Shown: positions 51,513 to 61,091, numbered from the stretch's first letter. The stretch: 64,000 nt of DNA from CAZMVU01 sp964569295 (GCA_964569295.1 CAZMVU010000004.1:7380-71379); one strand, 5' to 3'. Numbers and translations: made by a program. Notes: generated by a model from the letters alone, not told the origin.

Positions 51513-52751
51513 TTATCCGCCGGTAATGGCGTCGCCCAACGTGAAGATGGGCAGGTACAATGAAACGACAATAAACCCGATGATGCCGCCGAGCACGATA
51601 ATGATGATAGGCTCCATGAGCGCAAGCATGCCCTCGACGGCCGCCTCGACCTCCGCATCGTAGATGTCGGCCACCTTCATCAACATCGCATCCAGTTGGC
51701 CGGTCTCCTCGCCCACGTCGATCATGTTGACCACCATGGCGGGAAAGACCTTGGCCTCGTCGAGGGGCGCAGCGATGGTGTCCCCCTCTTTGATCGAGTC
51801 GTGCACCTGGTCGATGGCGTTCTGAATCACCTCGTTGCCGATGGTTTCGCGGGTGATCTTGAGCGCCTGCAGAATGGGCACGCCTGACGTAATCAGCGTG
51901 CCGAAGGTGCGCGCGAACCGCGCCACCGCCACCTTGGTGACCAGGTCGCCCACGAGCGGCAGCTTGAGCACGCCCCGGTCCCAGACATGCTTGACGGCCT
52001 TACTCTTCATCATGAGCTTGATAATGATGATGGTGGCGTTCAGCCCGACGATGAGCTTCCACCATTCATAGACCATGAAGTCGCCCGCCGAGATAAGGAA
52101 CTGCGTGGGGGCGGGGAGTTCGGCATCGAAATCTTGGAAAATGTCGGCGAACACGGGCACCACCTTCACAAGGAGAAAGCCCACGATGCCCGTGGCGATG
52201 ATGAGCACGGCAATGGGATAGATGAGGGCGCCGCGCACACGGCGCTTGAGGGCCTGGCGGCGCTCCATGTAGTCGGCGAGGCGGTTCAGCACCACTTCGA
52301 GCATACCGCCGACCTCGCCGGCGCGGACCATGTTCACGAACAGGCGGTCGAATTGTTTGGGGTGTTTGGCGAGCGCCTCGGAGAAGGTCGAGCCGGACTG
52401 AATGTCGGCGGAGACTTCGCGCAGAATATCGCGCAGTTTGCAGGGCTTCAACTGGGTGATGAGCACGTTGAGGCTGCGCAAGAGGGGCAGGCCGGCGTCG
52501 ATGAGCGTCGAAAGCTGGCGTGTGGTAATGGCCAGCTGCTTCTGCTTCACCCCGCCGAAATAGATTTCGTTGAGGCCGGATTTCTCTTTGCGGGCCTTGC
52601 GTTCGTCGCTCTTACGGGCCTCCCGCACCTGGGTGGGGTACAAGCCCAGTGAGCGCACATCATTGATGGCGAGCGCCTGGCTGTCGGCCTGCACCAGGCC
52701 GAAGGTCTCCTGGCCCTCGTTGTTCAATGCTTTGTACGCGTATTTCGGCAT
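51513..52751 (-). CDS. gspF: Inner-membrane platform protein GspF/PilC
   Basis: A 412-residue polytopic protein. N-terminal MPKYAYKALNNEGQETFGLV and ITTRQLSTLIDAGLPLLRSL, two T2SSF domains (about 75-200 and 275-400), and the motif VVNMIDVGEETGQLDAML are complete. Three membrane helices, for example IYPIAVLIIATGIVGFLLV and IIIIVLGGIIGFIVVSLYL. It couples the cytoplasmic ATPase to pseudopilin assembly. It is the only platform protein in the window although three motor ATPases are present. Confidence 0.96.
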   Translation of the reverse strand: MPKYAYKALNNEGQETFGLVQADSQALAINDVRSLGLYPTQVREARKSDERKARKEKSGLNEIYFGGVKQKQLAITTRQLSTLIDAGLPLLRSLNVLITQLKPCKLRDILREVSADIQSGSTFSEALAKHPKQFDRLFVNMVRAGEVGGMLEVVLNRLADYMERRQALKRRVRGALIYPIAVLIIATGIVGFLLVKVVPVFADIFQDFDAELPAPTQFLISAGDFMVYEWWKLIVGLNATIIIIKLMMKSKAVKHVWDRGVLKLPLVGDLVTKVAVARFARTFGTLITSGVPILQALKITRETIGNEVIQNAIDQVHDSIKEGDTIAAPLDEAKVFPAMVVNMIDVGEETGQLDAMLMKVADIYDAEVEAAVEGMLALMEPIIIIVLGGIIGFIVVSLYLPIFTLGDAITGG

Positions 52752-52768
52752 GGGAAGTTCCTCCCCCG

Positions 52769-54511
52769 TTAATCGTCGTACTTATCCGTGTGGGCGATTA
52801 TCTCGTCCGCACTGGTGACACCCTTCACGCACTTGATGATGCCTTCTTCACGCAGGGTGCGCATCCCCTGCTTCTTGCGGGCGTAGCGGCGCATCTCGTG
52901 GGACATGACCCGGTCGAGGATCATGTCGGCCACGCGCTCATCCATCAACATCATTTCGAACAGGCCTGTGCGCCCCATGTACCCCATGTAATCGCAGGCC
53001 GGGCATCCCTTGGGCTTGTACAGGCGCAGGTTGGGGTCAGCGCGATACGACTTGGGCAGCCCGAGTTCGTCCATCTGTTCTTCGGTCGGGGTGTACTTTT
53101 CCTTGCAGTGGCGGCATAACACGCGCACCAGGCGCTGGGCGAGCACACCCTCGAGGGAAGCGACGATAAGGAAGGGCTCGACATCCATATCGAGCAGGCG
53201 CGTTATGGTCTCGGGCGCGTTGTTGGTGTGCAGGGTCGAGAGCACCAGGTGGCCCGTGAGCGACGCCTCGACGGCAATCTGCGCGGTGTCGAGGTCGCGG
53301 ATTTCACCGACCATGACGATGTCGGGGTCCTGCCGCAGAATCGAGCGGAGGCCAGCGGCAAAGGTAAGGCCCACCTCCTCATTCACCTGCACTTGAATGA
53401 CCCGGTCAATCTGCAATTCGACCGGGTCTTCGGTGGTGATTATTTTTACGTCGGGCGCGTTGAGTTCGTTCAAACAGGCGTACAGGGTGGTGGTCTTACC
53501 CGAACCCGTCGGGCCCGTCACCAGGAAAATGCCGTTGGGCTTGGCGATCACGTTCTCGACATGGTGTTTGATCTGGTCGCTGAGGCCGATGCGGTCGATG
53601 TCGATCTTGACCGCTGTCTTGTCGAGGATACGCATCACCACCGATTCGCCGAACAGGGTGGGGAGCGTGGATACGCGCACGTCGATCTCGGTGTCGCCCA
53701 CCTTCAGGTCGATACGCGCGTCCTGCGGAAGGCGGCGCTCGCCAATGTCCATCGAGCAAATGACCTTGACCCGGCTTACCAGCGCGATGCACAGCGCCTT
53801 GGGCGGGCTCACAATCTCCTGGAGAACGCCGTCGATGCGGATCCGGATGCGGAAATCGTCTTCGTACACCTCGAAGTGAATATCGGAGGCGCGTTTCTGC
53901 ACGGCCTCGAGGAAGACGAGGTTGACAATCTTGATTACTTCGGGCTGTTGCGCGAGTTCAACCAGGTTGTCGGTATCTTTGACGACCTCCTGGGTGCCCA
54001 GCTCTTCGAGGGTGAGTTGCGCGGTGCCCACGCGGTCCTGGAGATCCGAGAGCATTTCCTCGATAGACTCGCTCTCGAACGAGTAGTTGGTCTTCCAGGC
54101 CTCGGCCACATCGTGCTGGTTCGAGACGGCGCCGCGTACTTCCATGCCGGTAATCTGGCGCAGGTCATCGAGTATACGCAGGTTGAGCGGGTCCGCCATG
54201 GCCACCAGCAGGGCGCCGTCCACCTCGCGAATGGGGATAATGCTGTAGAACTTGGCAACATCCGGCGGGATTTTCCGGATGATGTCCTGATTGATCTTGA
54301 GCTTGGTGATGTCGATGCGCTCCATGCCGCGTTGCAGGGCGAGCGCTTCGATGATGTCCTGCTCTTCGCAGTAGCCCATGCCGACCAGGATACGGCCGAG
54401 CATGTCCCCCGTGAGGCGCTGGCGTTGCAGCGCTTCATCGAGTTGCAGGGGCGTGATAACACCCTGCTCGACTACGATATCCCCAAGCTGTTTTTGCGTG
54501 GTAACCGCCAT
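52769..54511 (-). CDS. gspE: GspE/PilB-type extension ATPase (second)
   Basis: A 580-residue hexameric motor. Residues 1-140 hold MshEN-type N-domains (QLGDIVVEQGVITPLQLDEA, LGRILVGMGYCEEQDIIEAL), a fold that binds cyclic-di-GMP in relatives. Walker A is VTGPTGSGKTTTLYACLN near 330, followed by Asp box, Walker B (DPDIVMVGEIRDLDTAQIA) and His box (GHLVLSTLHTNNAPETI). Four Cys (CRHC...CPAC near 475-510) form the zinc clip of assembly ATPases. Separated from gspF by 17 bases and from pilT by 5, so one transcription unit. Confidence 0.94.
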   Translation of the reverse strand: MAVTTQKQLGDIVVEQGVITPLQLDEALQRQRLTGDMLGRILVGMGYCEEQDIIEALALQRGMERIDITKLKINQDIIRKIPPDVAKFYSIIPIREVDGALLVAMADPLNLRILDDLRQITGMEVRGAVSNQHDVAEAWKTNYSFESESIEEMLSDLQDRVGTAQLTLEELGTQEVVKDTDNLVELAQQPEVIKIVNLVFLEAVQKRASDIHFEVYEDDFRIRIRIDGVLQEIVSPPKALCIALVSRVKVICSMDIGERRLPQDARIDLKVGDTEIDVRVSTLPTLFGESVVMRILDKTAVKIDIDRIGLSDQIKHHVENVIAKPNGIFLVTGPTGSGKTTTLYACLNELNAPDVKIITTEDPVELQIDRVIQVQVNEEVGLTFAAGLRSILRQDPDIVMVGEIRDLDTAQIAVEASLTGHLVLSTLHTNNAPETITRLLDMDVEPFLIVASLEGVLAQRLVRVLCRHCKEKYTPTEEQMDELGLPKSYRADPNLRLYKPKGCPACDYMGYMGRTGLFEMMLMDERVADMILDRVMSHEMRRYARKKQGMRTLREEGIIKCVKGVTSADEIIAHTDKYDD

Positions 54512-54516
54512 GCGAT

Positions 54517-55629
54517 CTAGCTAGCTCCTGATTGCGAAGCCGGGGCCGCTTCGCCGTCGATGGGGCCCAGGGCGCGCGCATTGGCATCGAACTCTTCGGG
54601 CATCTGCGCCTTGGCCAGCACATCTTCATACTTGCAGATGCCTTTGCGGTACAACGCGAGCAGGTGCTCGTCGAGCAGGTTCATGCCGTACTTGTGCCCG
54701 GTCTGAATGGAGGATGTAATGCGGTAGGACTTGTTCTCGCGGATAAGGTTCTGAATGGCCGGCGTGGTAATCATGATCTCGAAGGCGGCCACACGGCCGA
54801 ACCCGCTCTTGCGCGGGATAAGAGCCTGGGATATGACAGACTTCAGGTTGCCCGCGAGCTGGGTGCGAATCTGCTCCTGCTGGTTCGTGGGGAATGCGTC
54901 GACAACACGGTCGATGGTGCGCACGGAACCGGTGGTGTGCAGCGTGGCGAATACGAGGTGGCCCGTTTCCGCCGCGGTGATGGCCGCCTCGATGGTCTCG
55001 AGGTCGCGCATTTCCCCGACGAGAATCACGTCGGGGTCCTGGCGCAGGGCGCGGCGCAGGGCCTCGGCAAAGGTGGGCACATCCACGCCCACCTCGCGTT
55101 GGGTCACAATCGAGGTCTTGTGGTCGTGGTAATACTCGATGGGATCCTCGATGGTGATGATGTGCAGATCCTGGTTGATGTTGATGAAATCGATCATGGT
55201 CGCCAGCGAGGTAGACTTGCCCGAGCCGGTGGGCCCGGTAACCAGGATAAGTCCGCGCGGCTGGTTGATCACCTTCTTGATGATATCGGGCAGCCCGATC
55301 TCCTCGAAGGTGAGAATCTTGCGGGGAATCAAGCGCAGCACGAGCCCGACATAGCCGCGCTGCTTGAAGATGGACACGCGGAACCGGGCCACGTCCTCGA
55401 ACGCGAACCCGAAGTCGGCGCCGCCCACTTCCTGGAGTTCCTGCTGGTTGTCCACGGAGGCGATGGACTTCATGAGCCGCTCGGTGTCTTCGGCGCTCAA
55501 CGGACTGTCGCCAAAGAATTGCAGGCGCCCATGCACGCGCCCAACCGGCGGGTCGTCTACCGCGAGGTGCAAGTCGGAACCTTCGCGGTCGATCAGCATC
55601 CGCAGCAGACTGACCATCTCATAAGCCAT
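54517..55629 (-). CDS. pilT: PilT-type retraction ATPase
   Basis: A 370-residue ATPase with the short N-domain of PilT (LLRMLIDREGSDLHLAVDDP), Walker A LVTGPTGSGKSTSLATMI near 130, Walker B DPDVILVGEMRDLETIEAAI, HLVFATLHTTGSVRTIDRVV, and the PilT C-terminal region (AFEIMITTPAIQNLIRE). No four-Cys zinc motif. In type IV pili PilT depolymerises the fibre; classic type II secretion systems lack it. Its presence in the middle of a pseudopilin locus argues for a dynamic, retractable fibre. Confidence 0.93.
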   Translation of the reverse strand: MAYEMVSLLRMLIDREGSDLHLAVDDPPVGRVHGRLQFFGDSPLSAEDTERLMKSIASVDNQQELQEVGGADFGFAFEDVARFRVSIFKQRGYVGLVLRLIPRKILTFEEIGLPDIIKKVINQPRGLILVTGPTGSGKSTSLATMIDFININQDLHIITIEDPIEYYHDHKTSIVTQREVGVDVPTFAEALRRALRQDPDVILVGEMRDLETIEAAITAAETGHLVFATLHTTGSVRTIDRVVDAFPTNQQEQIRTQLAGNLKSVISQALIPRKSGFGRVAAFEIMITTPAIQNLIRENKSYRITSSIQTGHKYGMNLLDEHLLALYRKGICKYEDVLAKAQMPEEFDANARALGPIDGEAAPASQSGAS

Positions 55630-55662
55630 GAAACGTCTCCTTCTGTTGGCGTTCGCGCTACC

Positions 55663-57525
55663 TTACGCGCCGACAGCGCTCGCGATCTGCTCGCGGCTGA
55701 TGGGTTCGTCGGTACGGGTGCGCCGGTTGACCTCTTCTATCGTGGTAATGCCGCTGAGCGCCTTGCGCCACGCATCGTCGCGCATGGTTTTCATGCCCAA
55801 CTGACGTGCACGCCGGCGGATGGCCGCCGCCGACTCGCCCTGCATGACCATAGTGCGCAGTTCGTCGGTAGCGACTAACAATTCATACGCGCCCAGGCGG
55901 CCCTGGAAACCCGTGTTGTTGCAGTGATCGCAGCCGACGCCGTGATACAACTCGACCTCGTTCATATCGACCGGGAACCCGAGGCGCTGCACCTCGCGCG
56001 GATCCACCTCCTGCAACACTTCCTTGCAACTCGTGCAGATAGTGCGCACGAGGCGCTGTGCAAGAATGGCGCGTACGCCCGAGGCCACGAGGAACGGCTT
56101 GATGCCGATGTCTATCAGGCGCGTAAACGAACTCGAGGTGTCGTTCGTGTGCAGGGTTGAGAAGACGAGGTGGCCGGTGAGCGCCGCTTTGATGGCGATC
56201 TCGGCGGTTTCCTTGTCGCGAATCTCCCCCACCATGACGATGTCGGGGTCCTGCCGGAAGATCGAGCGCAGAGCCCGGGCAAAGGTCCAGCCAATGTCAT
56301 GGTGGATTTGCACCTGGTTAATGCCGCCTATCTGATATTCGACCGGATCTTCCACCGTGACAAGCTTCGCTTCGGGCGTGTTGAGCGTGTTGAGCGAGGC
56401 ATAGAGCGTCGTGGTCTTACCCGAGCCCGTGGGCCCCGTCACCAGCACCACGCCGGTGGCGTGCTTGAGGATAGTCTCCCATTGGCGTTGATCCTCGGGG
56501 GTGAAACCGAGCTGGCCCAGGCCAAGCATGAGTCCGCTCTTATCCAGGATACGCATGACCATGCTCTCGCCGTAATATGACGGGAGCGCGGATACACGCA
56601 GGTCGATCATCTTGCCGCCCAGCATCATCTTGATACGGCCGTCCTGCGGCACGCGGCGCTCGGCAATGTCCATGCCGGACATAATCTTGAGGCGCGATAT
56701 GATGGCCGCCTGGGCGCGCTTGGGCGGCAGCGGCTGCAAGTGCAGCACACCGTCGATCCGGTAGCGCACCTTCACATCGAATTTGCCGGGCTCCACGTGA
56801 ATATCGCTCGCGCGCATGCGAAAGGCCTCGAGCACCATGTGGTGGACATACTGCACCACCGGGTTGTCCCGGTCCTCATCTTCGTCCTCTGACCCTTGGG
56901 TCTGCACGAGCGTCGATTCATCCACATCGAGCTCATCTGTGGACAGGCTGCTCATGCTGATTTCGCTCTGGGACAAGCTGCCCAGGCTCGACAACGAGCT
57001 GTCGAGGCTGCTCACATTGGACATGGAGCTGAGGGTGGACATACTCGACGCGCTGCTTGCCGTGGAAAGCATGTTCTCCACCGAGGACTCCTGCAACCCG
57101 TAGTACTTGTTGAGGGCGGCCGAGACTTCATCCGGCGTGGTGATGACCGGCTGCACCTGCCGGTCGAGCAGGCGCGAAAGATTGTCGAGGTTGTTGACGT
57201 TCGTCGGGTCGGCCGTGGCCAGGATCACCTTGCCGTTTTCCTCCGCCACGGGGATCACCCGGTACAAGGTGGCCACACCGCCATCGACCAGGCTGCGAAT
57301 ACGCTCGGGGATCTCCCGGTCGGAGAGCTTGACGATCGGAATGCCCAACTGGTCGGCGAGTACCTCGGTAATGTGGTTCTTGCTGATGTACCCGAGCCGA
57401 ACCAGAATCTCACCGAGCTTGCGGTGAGACATGGTCGTCTGCTTCTTATGAATCGCCTCGTCAAGCTGCTGCTGGGTGACGAGCTTCTTCTCTACCAGCA
57501 GCTCGCCGAAAAGCTTATATTGCAT
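55663..57525 (-). CDS. pilB: PilB/GspE-type extension ATPase (first) with Ser-rich linker
   Basis: A 620-residue motor, first gene of the cluster. Two MshEN-type repeats (YKLFGELLVEKKLVTQQQLD, LGEILVRLGYISKNHITEVL) are followed by an unusual Ser/Leu/Met-rich stretch at about 153-200 (STLSSMSNVSSLDSSLSSLG), then the ATPase core: Walker A VTGPTGSGKTTTLYASLN near 368, DPDIVMVGEIRDKETAEIAI, GHLVFSTLHTNDTSSSFTRL, and Cys pairs CTSC and CDHC near 500-535. Distinct enough from the second ATPase to suggest division of labour, for example one for pilus extension and one for secretion. Confidence 0.93.
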   Translation of the reverse strand: MQYKLFGELLVEKKLVTQQQLDEAIHKKQTTMSHRKLGEILVRLGYISKNHITEVLADQLGIPIVKLSDREIPERIRSLVDGGVATLYRVIPVAEENGKVILATADPTNVNNLDNLSRLLDRQVQPVITTPDEVSAALNKYYGLQESSVENMLSTASSASSMSTLSSMSNVSSLDSSLSSLGSLSQSEISMSSLSTDELDVDESTLVQTQGSEDEDEDRDNPVVQYVHHMVLEAFRMRASDIHVEPGKFDVKVRYRIDGVLHLQPLPPKRAQAAIISRLKIMSGMDIAERRVPQDGRIKMMLGGKMIDLRVSALPSYYGESMVMRILDKSGLMLGLGQLGFTPEDQRQWETILKHATGVVLVTGPTGSGKTTTLYASLNTLNTPEAKLVTVEDPVEYQIGGINQVQIHHDIGWTFARALRSIFRQDPDIVMVGEIRDKETAEIAIKAALTGHLVFSTLHTNDTSSSFTRLIDIGIKPFLVASGVRAILAQRLVRTICTSCKEVLQEVDPREVQRLGFPVDMNEVELYHGVGCDHCNNTGFQGRLGAYELLVATDELRTMVMQGESAAAIRRRARQLGMKTMRDDAWRKALSGITTIEEVNRRTRTDEPISREQIASAVGA

Positions 57526-57554
57526 GGTTACACCTCATTCCAACACACACTCTA

Positions 57555-57584
57555 TTTTTACCAGAGAAGCGGTGATTTTGTCAA
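57555..57584 (-). promoter_or_regulatory. Candidate promoter of the pilus/secretion cluster
   Basis: On the minus strand TTGACA (57579-57584) stands 18 bases before TAAAAA (57555-57560), about 30 bases upstream of the pilB start. A second TTGACA (57634-57639) with AGGAAT (57611-57616) 17 bases on lies further upstream. Both fit an AT-rich promoter region; neither -10 is strong. Confidence 0.5.
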
Positions 57585-58134
57585 TGTAAATAGTGTGAGT
57601 AATTATTGAGATTCCTGAACTTACCGGGCGTTTTGTCAAGAAATTACCTGCCATCGTCTACCGCGGCCGGGCACCCATGGGCGAGCACAACGACCTACCG
57701 CCGGCCAACGGCACCACCGTGCCTGCACGCCCTGTAACGCGCGAAACCCACTGTCGCCGCGGGGAGTCTTGAGTACAGTACAAAGGCATCCAACAAAGTC
57801 TCAGTGCAAAAAAATAAGGCCTTCACGTACAAACGCGCACGTGATCCACCAACTTGGTCCGTTTCCTGCGAAACGTTGTGACGCACCGGGTTAGGCACAA
57901 TGGCCATGCGCATTCGCCCCACAGCCCCTGCGCCCACGATCGACACAAGGGCTGCACCTGCTCCACCGGATACTCCATTGTGGCGCAGCGAGGCCCGGAA
58001 GTCAAGAGATTCTCGGGGCCGGGGGCTCAGCCGGGCACGTACAGACCCTCAAAATCGGACGGCGTTCGTGCATTATCACCGAAAGCGCCGGTGCCCAGAC
58101 GAGGCCCGCAAACGACCGAAACAAAAATGAGGGT

Positions 58135-58160
58135 ACTTCCTTAGCCGTATGGCGCACGGG
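58135..58160 (-). repeat. Dispersed MITE-like repeat, copy D (tail fragment)
   Basis: On the minus strand TGCGCCATACGGCTAAGGAA and TACC match the right tail of copies B and C (GCGCCATACGGCTAAAGAAT). The rest of the element is absent or unrecognisable. Confidence 0.5.
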
Positions 58161-58256
58161 AACGCAGATGAAGAGATTGCCTGGACTGGGGAAGTACAAA
58201 TAGCTCTTAAGGGTGCAGTTCTGACATTACCGCTTCGCAGCATAAGTGAAGCAAAC

Positions 58257-58300
58257 AAAGGGACTGTCCTCGCGAGTCCGCGAGCAGGGACTGTCCCTTT
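58257..58300. repeat. Hairpin with nested palindrome
   Basis: AAAGGGAC (58257-58264) pairs with GTCCCTTT (58293-58300); inside, CTCGCG AGTC CGCGAG forms a second stem. TTTCTTT-like sequence adjoins on the plus strand, so it resembles a terminator, but no plus-strand gene precedes it. Confidence 0.5.
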
Positions 58301-58539
58301 CTTTGCGGGCCCCTCGTGTAAAAGGTCACGAAATTTTTCTATCGGGGCCGCAAAACCCGGGACCGACCCGTCTCGCTCGGGAACGCGCTCGCTTGCGTCC
58401 GTCCCGGTTTTGCTGACTATCATACGTTGTGTTCGGAAGATGTTCAGCGGTAATGCGAGAGCTGCACCCGTACTTAACGTAATGGGCTCTGTCCCTGAAA
58501 CTCTCTTTTCCTGGCCGGCAAAGATGTTTGGAGGGAAAT

Positions 58540-58570
58540 GGACAGGATGGACAGGATGGACAGGATGAAG
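58540..58570 (+). repeat. Short tandem repeat of GGACAGGAT, three units
   Basis: The nine-base unit GGACAGGAT is repeated three times from 58540, then degrades into GAAG. Noncoding. Confidence 0.8.
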
Positions 58571-58631
58571 AAAAGAAGACACGACTGTCCAAGACATTTT
58601 TGCGGTAACCGTTGCAGAATCCAAACAAACC

Positions 58632-58716
58632 GTCATTCCCGCGAAGGCGGGAATCCAGAGCCGGTCTTACTGTGTTCCCGGCGTCTTTTCTGGATGCCTG
58701 CTTTCGCAGGCGTGAC
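58632..58716. repeat. Inverted pair of REP-like palindromic repeats
   Basis: GTCATTCCCGCGAAGGCGGG at 58632 and onward, ending AATCCAGA at 58659, is a palindromic word. Bases 58689-58716 carry the same type in inverted orientation (TCTGGATGCCTGCTTTCGCA). The two are 29 bases apart. This layout is that of bacterial interspersed mosaic elements built from paired REP sequences. Confidence 0.75.
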
Positions 58717-58815
58717 GAAATGGCCGCATCCGGCGGGCCGTCTCTATACAAGCGCCAATGCGCGCCGATTTTCTCTTGTGCGCCCTGTTGCTCGCGACGG
58801 ACTGGGAACACGCTC

Positions 58816-60990
58816 TCAGGGTGCATTATCGAGCACGATGCGGCGCGCGATGTGGTCCTTCAGGTCTTCCGGTAACCACCACGACTCCTTGAACCGCCGT
58901 TCGCTGAAGAGCTTTTCTGCCTGGTCGTCGTAGTGGGGGGAATCCGCGTGGTCGCTCTGGCCGATGGGGGGCTGGGTCCAGCTTTGGATGGGGTTGGTAC
59001 AGATCACAATCTGCGTCGAGGTTTGGCCGGCCCGTCCCCATCGGGTATGGTCATCGCGTTCACCGGAGTAACTCACACTGCGCAGGGTGCGTGTGCCATA
59101 CTGGCTGCCGCCACCCACGGGCCACGACTGGTCATCGCGCCCCACCCGGTATTTGTCGCCATATACGGCGTCGAGGCTGAATTCCGCGGCGAGTTCTTTC
59201 ATCGCTTTATCGAGCGCCGCGAGCAAGGCCTTTCGCTGCATCTCGGAGAGTTCGGGTTCGGTGAAGTCAACATCAGGCTGCACGATGCGGTAGTGCTGAT
59301 CGATGGCGTCTTCAAGGGCGCCCCCCCCTTGTGCGGCGTCGATCGCCTCGCGCCAGTAGAAGTACTTGAGGGCCGCGCGCGAATCCCGCGCGAGTTGCAG
59401 GTTCCAATCAGCGAGTTCCTCGATCGCACGCTGGTAGGCGGCATTGCTCGCATAGGAATCGCCGAATGCCTCGTCCGCGCGCACGAGTGCCGCGATCCAG
59501 CGGGCCGCGCCGAACGGCGACACGTCGAGTCCGTAGTTCTTGGCGTCTTCGACTGTAACTTTATCATCGGCCATGAGCAGTTCCACCGCCCGTGCGCCCC
59601 GGTTCTTGATCCAGCCGCTACGCGGGCCATAGCCGAGGTCGCTGAAGATATAGTCCGGGTACTTGTCCGGTTGCAGCGGGCTGTCGACCATCATGGCATC
59701 CGGCGGGATATTGCAATTCTGCATGTAGCCGGTTTCCGGGTTGAGAATATGCACGAGATCCGACTGCGGATGCAGGCCCTGCCACTGCGTGGCGGCTGTA
59801 TTGCCCGGTACCGGGCGCGACCAGTCGAAACCATCCGGCCGTATGGGAACACGTCCTGTGCGGTGGTAGTAGATGTTGCCCGAGGTATCCGCCGCCATGA
59901 TGTTCTGCGGGAAGACCTGTTGCGTATCGAGCCCCTTCACGATGCCCGTGTAGTCCTTGGCATAGTTGAAGTGGTGCCACGCCTCGAGCCCGCGCACACA
60001 GTCCATGTAGGCCGTCTTAATGGCGTATGCCTTGCCGTCGCGCATAGCCACGACGGGCCCGTGGATGGACGCGCGTATGGGCAGCTCGACATCGTCCTCG
60101 CCGCGCACCTCAATAACCTCGACGCGCTGGTCGAAGGTCTTCCACGCCCCGTCGTAAAAATAGCGGGCCGGGTCGTGCGCATGCAGCGTGAGCTCGTAGA
60201 TGTCCGCCGTATCCGGGCCGCCGGTGGTCATGGCCCAGCCCACATCGGCATTGTGTCCGAGGCCGATGTAGGGATGACCGGCGAGATTGAAGCCGCTGCC
60301 GTGCAAATCGCCCGCGTGGATGCGGCATTCCCAGAAACGCGACGGGCCGAACCAGGAGAGGTGCGGGTCGATGTAGAGAATGGATGCGCCGGCGGCGGTA
60401 CGTTCGGGGGCAACGGCGAACTGGTTCGAGCTGCGGTAGATCATGTCGAACCCAGGTTCGATACCGGCGCGTTCGAGGTCTTCGAAGCCATCGTCGATGG
60501 ACCAGCCATAGAGGAAGATGCGCCCGAAAGCGATGACCATGTAGATGTCGAACTCGCGATCGCCCCACCAGGCCGGCATGTTTTCGGGGTGCGCGTCAAA
60601 ATAGTCGCGAATGCCAGCCACGAAGGCCTCGAGGTGCCCGCGCACGTCCGGGCTCAGCTCGTCATCGGCCAGTTCCTTCGCCTTGCGGTAGTGGGCGAAG
60701 ATGCGGCTCGCACGGTCCTCGCGCAGTGCACCGGGTCCGGCGATGCTGGAAAGCTCGCCCATGCCGAGCAGGAAGTTTTGCAGCATCTGCTCGGGCCTGT
60801 CCTCGGCCTGGGTCCAGCCCATGGCGTAGAGCCCCGCCTCGGCGGTGGGCGCGTAGATATGCGGGACGCCCCACGTGTCGCGGTACACCACGGTCTTACC
60901 CGCGTCGTCGCCCGCACCCGGCAGATGCTGTGCAGCGGCGAACGGGGCAACAACGCATAGCAACAGCACGAGCAATACGCAACGATACAT
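58816..60990 (-). CDS. Penicillin acylase family amidohydrolase (N-terminal nucleophile type)
   Basis: A 724-residue exported enzyme. The signal peptide is MYRCVLLVLLLCVVAPFAAA. The alpha part has TVVYRDTWGVPHIYAPT and MGWTQAEDRPEQMLQ near residue 40-75. MIYRSSNQFAVAPERTA near 190 holds the Ser that becomes the beta-chain N-terminus after self-cleavage. Later blocks are ILYIDPHLSWFGPSRFWE, YIGLGHNADVGWAMTTGG and QYGTRTLRSVSYSGERDDHT. Family members hydrolyse N-acyl amides such as penicillins, acyl-homoserine lactones or lipopeptides; the substrate here is unknown. GGAGG precedes ATG 60990. Monocistronic. Confidence 0.92.
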   Translation of the reverse strand: MYRCVLLVLLLCVVAPFAAAQHLPGAGDDAGKTVVYRDTWGVPHIYAPTAEAGLYAMGWTQAEDRPEQMLQNFLLGMGELSSIAGPGALREDRASRIFAHYRKAKELADDELSPDVRGHLEAFVAGIRDYFDAHPENMPAWWGDREFDIYMVIAFGRIFLYGWSIDDGFEDLERAGIEPGFDMIYRSSNQFAVAPERTAAGASILYIDPHLSWFGPSRFWECRIHAGDLHGSGFNLAGHPYIGLGHNADVGWAMTTGGPDTADIYELTLHAHDPARYFYDGAWKTFDQRVEVIEVRGEDDVELPIRASIHGPVVAMRDGKAYAIKTAYMDCVRGLEAWHHFNYAKDYTGIVKGLDTQQVFPQNIMAADTSGNIYYHRTGRVPIRPDGFDWSRPVPGNTAATQWQGLHPQSDLVHILNPETGYMQNCNIPPDAMMVDSPLQPDKYPDYIFSDLGYGPRSGWIKNRGARAVELLMADDKVTVEDAKNYGLDVSPFGAARWIAALVRADEAFGDSYASNAAYQRAIEELADWNLQLARDSRAALKYFYWREAIDAAQGGGALEDAIDQHYRIVQPDVDFTEPELSEMQRKALLAALDKAMKELAAEFSLDAVYGDKYRVGRDDQSWPVGGGSQYGTRTLRSVSYSGERDDHTRWGRAGQTSTQIVICTNPIQSWTQPPIGQSDHADSPHYDDQAEKLFSERRFKESWWLPEDLKDHIARRIVLDNAP

Positions 60991-61091
60991 GACACATCCT
61001 CCCTGGCCAGGCCTGCGCCCCACCATGCAACCGTCGGGTTCCGTACCCGCTTTCTGCGATTGGAACCCCCGTGGCCTGAAGAGGCGGCGGA

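Larger units (their letters stand above)
57640..58815. other. Repeat-rich intergenic region without genes
   Basis: About 1.2 kb between the pilus cluster and the acylase gene. No frame shows convincing protein sequence or a start with a ribosome-binding site. It contains several separately listed repeats and hairpins: a tail of the MITE-like family, an 8-bp-stem hairpin, a short tandem repeat and an inverted pair of REP-like palindromes. Confidence 0.6.

Noticed and set aside
54517..55629. Reading the PilT gene as a third GspE-type secretion ATPase
   Set aside because: It lacks the four-Cys zinc motif and has the short PilT N-domain and C-terminal region.
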